Translations under genes and position numbers: made by a program | Source of the DNA: Parvibaculum sp002684405 | Lineage (GTDB): Bacteria; Pseudomonadota; Alphaproteobacteria; Parvibaculales; Parvibaculaceae | Reading direction: 5' to 3' | Length of the DNA stretch: 64,000 nt | Assembly: GCA_965140395.1 (NCBI GenBank) | Contig: OZ223207.1 | Location: 1,322,325-1,386,324 of the forward strand | Notes under the pieces: generated by a model | What the model saw: only the letters and a program-made list of their open reading frames with translations | What the model was told of the DNA's origin: nothing | Databases searched by the model: none | In this document: positions 26,008 through 36,526 of the stretch, one piece after another | How the letters are laid out: each line of letters starts with the position of its first letter | Numbering within the stretch: the stretch's first letter is position 1

Positions 26008-26472
26008 TCAGAAGGTCGCGTAGACCTTCGGCCGGCCGTTTCCGAAGGCCAGCACATCGACAGGCCCTGCTTTCGGTCCCGGCATTCCGAGCGTGCCGAC
26101 GGGCATGCCCGGCACGGAAATACCCGCGATGCCTTCGGGCCGCTCGCTCAGAAGGCGGCGAACGATATCGGCGGGCACGTGACCTTCCACGACATAGCCA
26201 TCGATCAGCGCGGTGTGGCAGCTTGCCAGATCGGACGTAATGCCATGACGGATTTTCCGCACGGCCAGATCGCTATCCTCGAGCATACGAATGTCGAACC
26301 CTGCCTCGCGCATATGGTCCGCCCATAGATCGCAGCAGCCGCAACCCGGCGCCTTGTAGGCCGTTCCGCGAATGACGGCAGCGCGCGCGGGAAGGCTTGC
26401 CAGCGGCGCAAGCGCCGCGAAGCCGATGGCCAGCACGCCGCCCAGAAGCAGTTTCCGCCTGTCGATGTTCAT
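26008..26472 (-). CDS. DUF411 metal-binding protein, exported by Tat
   Basis: A 154-residue protein with an N-terminal twin-arginine signal (RRKLLLGG, then a hydrophobic stretch ending ARA). The DUF411 domain has the metal-binding CGCC motif after KAPG and the conserved ASCHTALIDGYVVEGHVP. The family is linked to copper handling in the periplasm. Its start overlaps the stop of the TfoX-like gene by four bases. No copper pump is nearby. Confidence 0.88.
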   Translation of the reverse strand: MNIDRRKLLLGGVLAIGFAALAPLASLPARAAVIRGTAYKAPGCGCCDLWADHMREAGFDIRMLEDSDLAVRKIRHGITSDLASCHTALIDGYVVEGHVPADIVRRLLSERPEGIAGISVPGMPVGTLGMPGPKAGPVDVLAFGNGRPKVYATF

Positions 26473-26864
26473 CCCGCCCTGCTCCGCTTTTTTGTTTTCG
26501 TTTTCGGTTTCTTGCCGGCCTTGGCCCGCATGGCCGCGCTTACCGCATCGCGCGCCCAGACGACCATTTCATCCGGGTCGTCGTAGAGCCGTTCCGGCAC
26601 TTCATAATAGGACATTGAAATGGCTTTGCGCACCTGCCCGTCTTTCGGCGGCGGCTGGTACATGAAGGGCTCCTGCCCTTCTTCCTCGAAGGCGGCGCGG
26701 TTTTGCGCATCGGCCTTGAAGTAGAGCGTTTCGCCTACGATGAGGCCGAACATCAGATCATCGAAATAAACGCCTGCGCCGCCGAACATGGCGCGGATAC
26801 GCACAGGGCCCAGGGCCTCGAGCTGCTCGCGCACAAAGGCCTTGTACTCCGCGCTGACGGCCAT
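26469..26864 (-). CDS. TfoX/Sxy N-terminal domain protein
   Basis: A 131-residue protein consisting of the TfoX N-terminal domain: RIRAMFGGAGVYFDDLMFGLI, then LYFKAD and MSYYEVPE. It ends in a Lys/Arg-rich tail. Full TfoX is a competence activator, but single-domain forms like this are widespread and their role is unclear. It sits one base from sufA and overlaps the DUF411 gene, so it may be a late member of the suf transcript. Confidence 0.85.
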   Translation of the reverse strand: MAVSAEYKAFVREQLEALGPVRIRAMFGGAGVYFDDLMFGLIVGETLYFKADAQNRAAFEEEGQEPFMYQPPPKDGQVRKAISMSYYEVPERLYDDPDEMVVWARDAVSAAMRAKAGKKPKTKTKKRSRAG

Positions 26865-26865
26865 G

Positions 26866-27228
26866 TCAGTCGGCCTGGGCGGGAACGATGGTCACGCTCT
26901 CGCCGCAGCCGCACGCATCGGTCACATTGGGATTGTTGAAACGGAAGCCGCTGGAAAACTTGTCGGTCTCGTAATCCATCTCGGTGCCCAGCAGGAACAG
27001 GATCGCCTTGGGGTCGATCAGGATCTTTATGCCGTGATCCTCGACCACCTCGTCCATGGGGTTCGCCTCTTCGGCGTAGTCCATGGTGTATTCCATGCCC
27101 GCGCAGCCGCCATTCTTTACACCGATGCGCACACCGACATATTTTCCTTCCGACGCTGACATGATCGCCTTCATCCGCTCCGCGGCGCGATCGGTCAGTG
27201 AAATAGCCTTGGGCCTTTCGCGTTGCAT
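26866..27228 (-). CDS. sufA: Fe-S assembly A-type carrier (SufA/ErpA family)
   Basis: A 120-residue A-type carrier that receives clusters from SufBCD and delivers them to target proteins. The three ligand cysteines are present: Cys42 in NGGCAGMEY, and Cys106 and Cys108 in DACGCGES. It is the last canonical gene of the suf operon, 52 bases after sufT. Confidence 0.93.
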   Translation of the reverse strand: MQRERPKAISLTDRAAERMKAIMSASEGKYVGVRIGVKNGGCAGMEYTMDYAEEANPMDEVVEDHGIKILIDPKAILFLLGTEMDYETDKFSSGFRFNNPNVTDACGCGESVTIVPAQAD

Positions 27229-27280
27229 TGCCGTTCTCCTTAACCCTTGAAATGGCGTTTCACGGGGTCTGCTTCAAGCC

Positions 27281-27673
27281 TCAATACATGTTGAGCGCGA
27301 CGCGCGCCTCGTCCGACATGCGGCTCGGGTCCCAGGGGGGATCGAACACCATGTCGACATCGACATCGTTGACGCCCTCGACAGTGCGCACGGCATCGGC
27401 CACCCATTCGGGCATCTGGCCGGCGACCGGGCAGCCCGGCGCGGTCAGCGTCATATCGACTTTGACGTCGCGGTCGTCGGAAACATCGACCTTGTAGATG
27501 AGACCCAGCTCATAAACATCGACCGGGATTTCCGGGTCATAGACGGTCTTGAGCGCTGCGATGATGTCATCGGTCAGCCGCTCAAGCTCCTCGGGCGGGA
27601 TAGCGGAAGGCTTCTCAGCCTCCTCTCCCGGTGTCTCCGCTCCGTCCATCGCTTTCACATCTTCGGTCGTCAT
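27281..27673 (-). CDS. sufT: SUF maturation factor SufT (DUF59/MIP18 family)
   Basis: A 130-residue protein. An acidic lead of about 35 residues precedes the DUF59 domain with YDPEIPVDVYELGLIY and the conserved Cys in TAPGCPVAGQMP. SufT aids Fe-S protein maturation. It lies seven bases after sufS in the operon. Confidence 0.92.
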   Translation of the reverse strand: MTTEDVKAMDGAETPGEEAEKPSAIPPEELERLTDDIIAALKTVYDPEIPVDVYELGLIYKVDVSDDRDVKVDMTLTAPGCPVAGQMPEWVADAVRTVEGVNDVDVDMVFDPPWDPSRMSDEARVALNMY

Positions 27674-27680
27674 TCTGTCC

Positions 27681-28928
27681 TCATCCGAAGAATTTCCTGG
27701 AGTCGATCAGCGCGTCGACCAGCGCATCGACATCGTTCGTCGTATTATACATGGCGAAGGAGGCGCGCGATGTCGCCCCCACGCCGAAACGGTCCATCAC
27801 CGGCTGGGCGCAATGGTGCCCCGCGCGCACGGCAACGCCCGCGCGATCGATCACCGTTGCAATGTCATGCGCATGCGCATTGTCCATCACGAAGGAGATA
27901 ATGCTGCCCTTCTGCTTCGAGGTCCCGATAATGCGCAGGCCCTCGACATCCGACAGACGCCGGGTCGCATAGTCCAGCAGCGCCATTTCATGCGCGAGAA
28001 TGGCCTCGCGGTCCGCTTCCATCATGTAGGCGAGCGCGGCGCCAAGCCCGATGGCCTGCGCGATGGGCGGCGTCCCGGCCTCGAAGCGATGCGGCGGATC
28101 GGCATAGGTGATCTCGTCCATCGCCACTTCGCGGATCATTTCGCCGCCGCCGCGATAAGGACGCATGGCATCGAGATGTTCGCGCTTGGCGTGAAGCAGG
28201 CCGATACCGCTCGGCCCGTAAAGCTTGTGGCCGGAGCAGACATAAAAATCGCAATCCAGTGCCTGCACATCGGTTGGCAAATGCACCGCGCCCTGACAGC
28301 CATCCACCAGCACCGGCACGTCATGGGAATGCGCGATATCGATCATTTCCTTCAGCGGCGTAATGGTGCCGAGCGCGTTGGACATCTGCGACATGGCGAC
28401 GAATTTCGTGCGCGGGCCGAACGCGGCCTTGTAAGCGTCAAAATCGACATCGCCTTCATCGGTCAGCGGTATCCATTTCAGCACCGCGCCGAAGCGTTCG
28501 CGCAGGAAATGCCAGGGCACGATGTTGGAGTGATGTTCGAGCTGGCTGAGGATGATCTCGTCGCCTTCCTCGATGCGCGGCTCGAGCCAGGACGACGCGA
28601 CCATGTTGATCGCATCCGTCGCGCCCGCAGCGAAGATGATTTCCTCTTCCTGCGCGGCATTGAAGAATGTCCGGGCCGTCCTTCGCGCTTCCTCGTATTT
28701 CTCCGTCGCCGCATTGGAGAGATAATGCATGCCGCGATGAACATTGGCGTATTCGTGCGAATAGACCTCGTTCACGGCATCGATCACCACTTTCGGCTTT
28801 TGCGCCGAGGCCGCACTGTCCAGATAGACAAGCGGCTTGCCATAGACCTCGCGCGCGAGGATGGGAAAGTCTGCACGGACCTTCTTCAGATCGAGGGCCG
28901 GTTTCTTGTTCAATGCAGGCGCGTTCAT
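27681..28928 (-). CDS. sufS: Cysteine desulfurase SufS
   Basis: A 415-residue PLP enzyme of the group II desulfurases that pulls sulfur from cysteine for SufBCD. It has YLDSAASAQKP near the N-terminus, the PLP Lys in SGHKLYGPSGIG, and the active-site Cys373 in RAGHHCAQP. Its ATG overlaps the sufD stop (ATGA). SufS enzymes normally need SufE or SufU; neither is in the window. Confidence 0.95.
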   Translation of the reverse strand: MNAPALNKKPALDLKKVRADFPILAREVYGKPLVYLDSAASAQKPKVVIDAVNEVYSHEYANVHRGMHYLSNAATEKYEEARRTARTFFNAAQEEEIIFAAGATDAINMVASSWLEPRIEEGDEIILSQLEHHSNIVPWHFLRERFGAVLKWIPLTDEGDVDFDAYKAAFGPRTKFVAMSQMSNALGTITPLKEMIDIAHSHDVPVLVDGCQGAVHLPTDVQALDCDFYVCSGHKLYGPSGIGLLHAKREHLDAMRPYRGGGEMIREVAMDEITYADPPHRFEAGTPPIAQAIGLGAALAYMMEADREAILAHEMALLDYATRRLSDVEGLRIIGTSKQKGSIISFVMDNAHAHDIATVIDRAGVAVRAGHHCAQPVMDRFGVGATSRASFAMYNTTNDVDALVDALIDSRKFFG

Positions 28929-30268
28929 AGGATGTCCTCCGCCGAAAGGTTGCCCGCTTCGAACCAGCCGGCCACCAGCGCCTTAAGTTCGGCGCGCGCT
29001 TCCTCATGGGGCGCATAGTCCAGCGCCTCATCGAGAAAGGCCGAGATCAGCAATTGCCGCGCGGTCATCTCATCGATCCCGCGCGAGCGCAGATAGAAGA
29101 GCGCGTCCTTGTCCAGCTCGCCAATGGTCGAGCCATGCGCGCATTGCACGTCGTCGGCATAGATCTCGAGTTCCGGCTTGGCGTTGATCGAGGCGTCGCG
29201 CGACAGTAGCAGCGCATTGGTCATCTGGCGCCCATCCGTCTGCTGCGCATCGGGCCGCACGACCACCTTGCCCTGGAAGATGCCCTGGGACTCGTCGTCC
29301 AGCACGCCCTTGAAATGGGTGTGGCTGGTGCACTCCGGCACGGCATGATCGACAACGCAGAACTGGTCGGCATGCTGTTTTCCCCGCAGCGCATAGGCGC
29401 CGTTCACGTGAGCTTCAGCCGCCCTGCCCTCGAACTCGACAAAGGTCTGGCCGCGCGAAACGCCGCCGCCTGCGATCAGCGTAAAGCTGTCGAGTTTCGC
29501 TTCGTCCGCCAGCGCGGCGCGCATGGTGGCGAGATGAACGGCGTCCTCCGCCTCGTCCTGCAACTTGATGTGATTGAGCGTCGCGCCGACACCCAGCGAC
29601 ACTTCCGTCACCAGATCGACAAAATAATGCGCCGCCCCTGCCGAGGCATGGGTCTCGAAGACGGTGGCTTGCGCCTGCTTTTCCAGCCGGACAAGGGTCC
29701 GTATGTGGGACGCACCGTCATCGGCGGCGAGGAAGATGAGATGCACCGGTTTGTCGAGCGTCACGCCTTCCTCGACATGCAGCGCCACACCATCCGCCAT
29801 CAGCGCCATGTTGAGCGCCGAAACGGATTGGGCCTGCCAGTTGATCTCGAAACGGCGTTCGATGAGCGCCTTCGTCCAGGCTTCGCCCAGCACGTCCGCG
29901 AAGGGCTTGAGCACGACACCTTCGGGAAGGTCTTCCATATCGGAGAGCGCCCGGTTGAGACGGCCGTTTACGAAAACGATCTTGTAGCGATCGATCGCAT
30001 GGAAAAGAGCAGCGCCGTTGCGGGTATCCTCTTCCGACAGGAACACCGCCCCCTGATGAACCGGTGCCGGAGTGAAAGCGGCTTTTTCCAGCACGTCGCG
30101 CAGGTCGGTATATTTCCAGTCTTCCAGACGGCGGTGCGGCAGGCCCGCATCGGCCAGTTCCCGGACCGCGGCTTCGCGCCGGGCGGCCAGCCAGCCATCC
30201 GCACCGGGCAGCGATGCACGCTCCCGTTCGAAAGTGTCGATAAAACTCTGCGCTGTCGCGTCGGTCAT
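28925..30268 (-). CDS. sufD: Fe-S scaffold subunit SufD
   Basis: A 447-residue partner of SufB in the SufBC2D scaffold complex. The SufBD fold is visible in the C-terminal half (KPELEIYADDVQCAHGSTIG, LRSRGID, and the late ISAFLDEAL). The ATG at 30268 is preferred; the ORF could start four codons earlier at a TTG. It is 48 bases downstream of sufC and overlaps sufS. Confidence 0.94.
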   Translation of the reverse strand: MTDATAQSFIDTFERERASLPGADGWLAARREAAVRELADAGLPHRRLEDWKYTDLRDVLEKAAFTPAPVHQGAVFLSEEDTRNGAALFHAIDRYKIVFVNGRLNRALSDMEDLPEGVVLKPFADVLGEAWTKALIERRFEINWQAQSVSALNMALMADGVALHVEEGVTLDKPVHLIFLAADDGASHIRTLVRLEKQAQATVFETHASAGAAHYFVDLVTEVSLGVGATLNHIKLQDEAEDAVHLATMRAALADEAKLDSFTLIAGGGVSRGQTFVEFEGRAAEAHVNGAYALRGKQHADQFCVVDHAVPECTSHTHFKGVLDDESQGIFQGKVVVRPDAQQTDGRQMTNALLLSRDASINAKPELEIYADDVQCAHGSTIGELDKDALFYLRSRGIDEMTARQLLISAFLDEALDYAPHEEARAELKALVAGWFEAGNLSAEDIL

Positions 30269-30316
30269 TGTGTTACTCAAAAAACGTCAATTCAGTCGGC
30301 CCCGGAAACGCCCTGA

Positions 30317-31069
<753 letters not shown>

Positions 31070-31087
31070 TACTCTGTTCCTCTCGCG

Positions 31088-32536
<1,449 letters not shown>

Positions 32537-32537
32537 T

Positions 32538-33740
32538 TCAACTCTCCACTTCCGCGAGCGCCGCGTTGCGCCCGCTCGTCTCACTTCCGTCCGTCCCGTG
32601 CCGCTTCTTCGCCTTCATATAGGCGCGCGACCAGCTTTCGACGAACCGGTTCACATCATCCTCGGTGCTGTTCCAGCCCAGGCTGACCCGGACCGCACCC
32701 TTTGAAATTTCGTCCTCGATGCCCATCGCATCGAGGACATGCGGGCGCCCCACCTTGCCGGAAGAGCAGGCCGCGCCGGCACTGACGGCGATCCCGTCGA
32801 GGTCCAGCATCATGACCAGCCGCTCGGCATCGAGGCCGGGGGCCGAAACATAGCTCGTATTGGGCAGCCGCGCCGCCCGGGCGCCGAAAAACACCGCATC
32901 GGGCGCGATGTCGGCAATCCGCTCCTCCAGCATGTCGCGAAGAAGCCCGAGGCCCGAAAATCCATCCAGCGCCGCATCCGCCGCCGCCGCCGCCGCCCCG
33001 AAGCCGGCAATGCCCGGGACGTTCTCGCTGCCGGCCCGGCGGCGCATTTCCTGTCCGCCGCCCAGCTGAAGCGCCTCCAATGGCAGGCCCTTGCGGAACA
33101 CAAGAGCGCCGGTACCCAGAGGACCGCCCAGCTTGTGCCCGGCCAAAAGCATCATGTCCACGCCCGCCGCCGCGAAATCGACGGGCAGCTTGCCCGCCGC
33201 CTGCACGGCATCGGTGAGAAGCAATCCGCCCGCCGCATGCGTGAGTTCCGCCGCGTCCTTTACCGGCTGGATCGTGCCGGTTTCGTTGTTCGCCCACATC
33301 AGCGCCACCAGCGGCTTGCCGGGTTCGGCCAGAAGCGTCTTCAGAGCTGCGAGGTCGGCCACGCCTTCGCCGTCCACGGGAAGCCATGAGAGCGGCAGGC
33401 CGGCCGCTTCCGCCGGGGCCCGCACCGCGCTGTGTTCCACCGAACAGACGATCAGCCGCTCGATACCCGCGCCGGCCTTTGCCGCATGAAGGGCAAGATG
33501 GGCGGCCTCGGTGCCACCGCTCGTGAAGACGAGGTCGGCGTCGTTCGCCCTCACCAGCGCCTTGACCTGGGCCCGCGCCTTCTCGACCAGCTTGCGCGCC
33601 GCGCGCCCCTCCGCATGCACGGAAGAGGGATTGCCAAGTCCCATGCCCGGCGCGGCCAGCGCACGCATGACCGCCGCCGCGGCTTCGGCCCGCAGCACGG
33701 TCGTGGCGTTATGGTCCAGATAGGCGCGTTTCACCGTCAT
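32538..33740 (-). CDS. Cysteine desulfurase, NifS/IscS type
   Basis: A 400-residue group I-like PLP desulfurase. It has AYLDHNATT at the start, the PLP Lys in LAGHKLGGPLGTG, and the mobile-loop Cys in SAGAACSSGKVGRPHVL. It sits between iscR and sufB, the usual place in alphaproteobacteria, and gives the operon two distinct desulfurases (with sufS). It may supply sulfur to tRNA thiolation or cofactors as well as Fe-S clusters. The ATG at 33740 is chosen by family similarity. Confidence 0.92.
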   Translation of the reverse strand: MTVKRAYLDHNATTVLRAEAAAAVMRALAAPGMGLGNPSSVHAEGRAARKLVEKARAQVKALVRANDADLVFTSGGTEAAHLALHAAKAGAGIERLIVCSVEHSAVRAPAEAAGLPLSWLPVDGEGVADLAALKTLLAEPGKPLVALMWANNETGTIQPVKDAAELTHAAGGLLLTDAVQAAGKLPVDFAAAGVDMMLLAGHKLGGPLGTGALVFRKGLPLEALQLGGGQEMRRRAGSENVPGIAGFGAAAAAADAALDGFSGLGLLRDMLEERIADIAPDAVFFGARAARLPNTSYVSAPGLDAERLVMMLDLDGIAVSAGAACSSGKVGRPHVLDAMGIEDEISKGAVRVSLGWNSTEDDVNRFVESWSRAYMKAKKRHGTDGSETSGRNAALAEVES

Positions 33741-33831
33741 CGCCTTGTTTGTCACCTTGCGACGTTCATTCCGGACCCCGATCAGCACTGACAAGAGCCA
33801 GAGGCTGGAGCGGCCCGGAGGTCAGGGATTT

Positions 33832-34314
33832 TCAGCTCGCGGCGGCTACCGGCCGGTCGGAAAGCTCTTCGGCTACGGGCCGCGTCACCATGGCGCCGCC
33901 TGCGAGACGGCCATCGATCACATCGCCCAGCGAAACCGAATTCAGATAGACGTGAATCTGCTGGCTCAGGCCTTCCCACAGATCATGCGTGATGCAACGG
34001 CCGGAAGAGGCAAGGCAGCCCTTGGGGGACCCAAGTTCGCAGCGCGTCGCCTTGATCGGCTCATCCACGGCCATGATGACGTCGGAAATGCGGATGACGT
34101 CGGCGCCGCGGGCAAGCAGATAGCCGCCGCCGGGACCGCGCACGCTCTTGACGAGACTACCGCGGCGCAATTTGGCGAAAAGCTGCTCCAGATAGGACAG
34201 CGAAATTTCCTGGCGTTCGGCAATTTCCGCAAGAGCGACCGGATTGCCGGCGGAGTGGCGCGCCAGATCGGCCATGGCCATGACCGCGTAGCGGCCTTTC
34301 GTTGTCAGCTTCAC
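33832..34314 (-). CDS. iscR: Rrf2-family Fe-S regulator IscR
   Basis: A 160-residue winged-helix repressor/activator that senses Fe-S status and controls the isc/suf operon. The N-terminus MKLTTKGRYAVMAM and the wing RGPGGGYLLAR are diagnostic. Cluster ligands are Cys92, Cys100 and Cys107, with His110 in RCITHDLW. The spacing C-x7-C-x6-C is wider than the x5/x5 of E. coli IscR. It heads the suf operon and probably regulates it. Confidence 0.93.
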   Translation of the reverse strand: MKLTTKGRYAVMAMADLARHSAGNPVALAEIAERQEISLSYLEQLFAKLRRGSLVKSVRGPGGGYLLARGADVIRISDVIMAVDEPIKATRCELGSPKGCLASSGRCITHDLWEGLSQQIHVYLNSVSLGDVIDGRLAGGAMVTRPVAEELSDRPVAAAS

Positions 34315-34480
34315 GACATACTCCTTTTACATCGGCACCGGGTGGAGAGCGCGAAAAGCTTGCAAACCAGTCCGATGCCTGTGTTAAGAACATGCGCCCT
34401 GAGACATGGCGATGCCCTAATCCTGCTTCCGCAGTGCAGCACAAAGGCCGTCAGACCTCTCGGAAGCTGTTTCCATGGGA

Positions 34481-34492
34481 CGGGAGTTCCCG
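34481..34492. promoter_or_regulatory. Inverted repeat CGGGA-GT-TCCCG
   Basis: Perfect 5-base arms lie midway between iscR and the hydrolase gene. It may be an operator; no consensus is assigned. Confidence 0.35.
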
Positions 34493-34562
34493 ACCTCTTA
34501 AGTCAACTATCTAGCACCTCGTACCGATTTTTCCAGAGGAAACAGGCGTAAAAGCCGAAAAT

Positions 34563-34588
34563 AATTCCCAGACACAGCATCGGGAATT
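34563..34588. promoter_or_regulatory. Inverted repeat AATTCCC-N12-GGGAATT
   Basis: Perfect 7-base arms lie 35-60 bases upstream of the hydrolase start, a position suited to a promoter-proximal operator. The regulator is unknown. Confidence 0.4.
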
Positions 34589-34622
34589 GCCCTCTCCCAG
34601 CGTTAATGCCGAGAAAGCACAC

Positions 34623-35279
34623 ATGCCTGAAGTGATTTTCAACGGTCCCGCCGGCCGTATCGAAGGCCGTTACCATCACAACAAGACGCCGAATGCGCCC
34701 GTTGCGCTGGTCCTGCACCCGCATCCGCAGTTCGGCGGCACGATGAACAATTCGGTGACGCTGGCGCTTTTCCAGACCTTCCTGGAGCGCGGCTTTTCGG
34801 TCATGCGCTTCAATTTCCGGGGTGTGGGCCGCTCCCAGGGCACGTTCGACTCAGGTATCGGCGAGCTTTCGGACGCCGCCTCGGCGCTGGACTGGCTGCA
34901 GGCGCAAAACCCGGATGCCGGCCAGTGCTGGATCGGCGGCTTCTCCTTCGGCGCCTGGATCGCCATGCAGGTGCTGATGCGCCGCCCGGAAATTGAGGGG
35001 TTCATCTCCGTTGCGCCGCAGGCCAACATGTACGACTTCTCGTTCCTGGCGCCCTGCCCCTCATCGGGCCTGATCCTCAATGGCGGGGCCGACCAGGTCG
35101 CGCCGCAGGCCGATGTGCAAAAGCTCGTCGAACGTCTCAAGACACAGAAGGGCATCACGATCGAGCATCAAACGATCGACAGCGCCAACCATTTCTTCGA
35201 GAAGCATCTGAACGAACTGGTAGATGTTGTCGGCGGTTATCTCGACAAGCGTCTCGCCCAGGAGCCCGAAAAGGGCTGA
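34623..35279 (+). CDS. Alpha/beta hydrolase (COG2945-type)
   Basis: A 218-residue cytosolic hydrolase. It has LHPHPQFGGTMNN (an oxyanion-type loop typical of the group), the RFNFRGVGRSQG strand, nucleophile Ser in GGFSFGAW near residue 119, and a late Asp and His (ADQVAP, SANHFFEKH). The substrate is unknown; related proteins are often near envelope or stress genes. The start at 34623 fits the family; a longer ORF begins at 34587. Confidence 0.85.
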   Translation: MPEVIFNGPAGRIEGRYHHNKTPNAPVALVLHPHPQFGGTMNNSVTLALFQTFLERGFSVMRFNFRGVGRSQGTFDSGIGELSDAASALDWLQAQNPDAGQCWIGGFSFGAWIAMQVLMRRPEIEGFISVAPQANMYDFSFLAPCPSSGLILNGGADQVAPQADVQKLVERLKTQKGITIEHQTIDSANHFFEKHLNELVDVVGGYLDKRLAQEPEKG

Positions 35280-35307
35280 CCCCTCTCCAAGGCATCTTTT
35301 TACCGGC

Positions 35308-36429
35308 TCAGGCCAGAGCCCTACCGGCGCGGTGCAGTTTTCCGCCCGTCATGGGCTCGGGCACGCCGGTCGTGCCGGGTTCGCTCAGGGGCAGGCCGCG
35401 CAGCGACCTCACCGCCAGATAGGCAAAGGCCTCCGCCTCGATATTGTCGCCCTCCCAGTCCACATCCTCCGCCCGGACGACGCGCGAGGGGATCCGCGCG
35501 CGCAGCTCTTCCATCAGAACGGGGTTGTGGCGTCCGCCGCCGCAAATGATGAAATTGCGCGGCAGCTCCGGCATATGCAGGAGCGAACGCGAGATCGCCG
35601 CCGCCGTGAAGGCCGTCAGCGTGGCCGCCCCGTCGGCGGGCGAGAGATGGGCGACCGCCTCGTCGGTAAAGTCGAACCGGTCCAGCGATTTGGGCGGACG
35701 GCGCAGGAAGAAGGGATGGTCCATCATCTGCGCCAGCACCTGCTCGTCGACATCGCCGAGACGCGCCAGCTCGCCATTGGCGTCCATCGGCTCGTTCAGA
35801 TGGCGCTGCGCCCAGTCGTCGACCAGCGCATTGCCGGGGCCGGTATCGAAGGCGATCAGCGTCCCGTCCTCGCCGATGAAGGTCACATTGCCGACGCCAC
35901 CGATATTGACGACGGCGACCGTGCCCGGAAGCCCCATATTGCGCACCAGCGCCCGGTGATAGAGCGGCACGAAGGGCGCGCCCTGCCCGCCCGCGGCCAC
36001 ATCGGCGCTCCGAAAGTCGTTGATGACATCGATGCCGGCAAGGCTCGCCAGAACCTCTCCCAGGCCGATCTGCACGGTCCGACGCCTCTCGGGCTGGTGC
36101 AGCACCGTCTGGCCGTGAAAGCCGATCAGGTCCACCTCATGCGAGGCAAGACCGGCCTTTTCGAGCAGGGCCTTCACCGCCTTGGCGTGGACGAATGTCA
36201 GATGGCGTTCGGCCTCCGCGATCACCTCCGGCATGGGCTTATCCGGCTCCCAGCTCATCGCCTCTTCAAGCGCCATGCGCAACAAAAGCCGCTCTTCGCG
36301 TGTATAGGGAGTGGAAATGGCGGCGCCGCGTTTCAGCAGGCCCTCGCCATCCGTTTCCAGCAGGGCGGCGTCCACGCCGTCCAGGGAAGTACCACTCATC
36401 AGGCCTATGGCACGGATTGCACGGGGCAT
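35308..36429 (-). CDS. anmK: Anhydro-N-acetylmuramic acid kinase
   Basis: A 373-residue recycling enzyme that opens and phosphorylates 1,6-anhydro-MurNAc from peptidoglycan turnover to give MurNAc-6-phosphate. It has IGLMSGTSLDGVDAAL at the N-terminus, HGQTVLH and GFHGQ, the phosphate-binding DTGPGNALVDDW, and CGGGRHN. The ATG at 36429 is family-consistent; the ORF runs 33 codons further into the tyrS promoter. It is divergent from tyrS, a common alphaproteobacterial pairing. Confidence 0.95.
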   Translation of the reverse strand: MPRAIRAIGLMSGTSLDGVDAALLETDGEGLLKRGAAISTPYTREERLLLRMALEEAMSWEPDKPMPEVIAEAERHLTFVHAKAVKALLEKAGLASHEVDLIGFHGQTVLHQPERRRTVQIGLGEVLASLAGIDVINDFRSADVAAGGQGAPFVPLYHRALVRNMGLPGTVAVVNIGGVGNVTFIGEDGTLIAFDTGPGNALVDDWAQRHLNEPMDANGELARLGDVDEQVLAQMMDHPFFLRRPPKSLDRFDFTDEAVAHLSPADGAATLTAFTAAAISRSLLHMPELPRNFIICGGGRHNPVLMEELRARIPSRVVRAEDVDWEGDNIEAEAFAYLAVRSLRGLPLSEPGTTGVPEPMTGGKLHRAGRALA

Positions 36430-36526
36430 CTTCTTCTCACGTCCGTTTTGCGTCTCGTGAAACCATGCTACATGACCACGGCTCCCGCAGCACCCTATCC
36501 GACACGAGAACCGATCGAGCCCGACC

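Larger units (their letters stand above)
34315..34622. other. Divergent promoter region of iscR and the hydrolase gene
   Basis: The 308-base region has no supportable ORF. It contains two inverted repeats (34481-34492 and 34563-34588). A CTTAAGTCAACTATC tract lies around 34496-34510. The suf operon promoter must lie here, but I could not fix -35/-10 elements with confidence. Confidence 0.5.
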
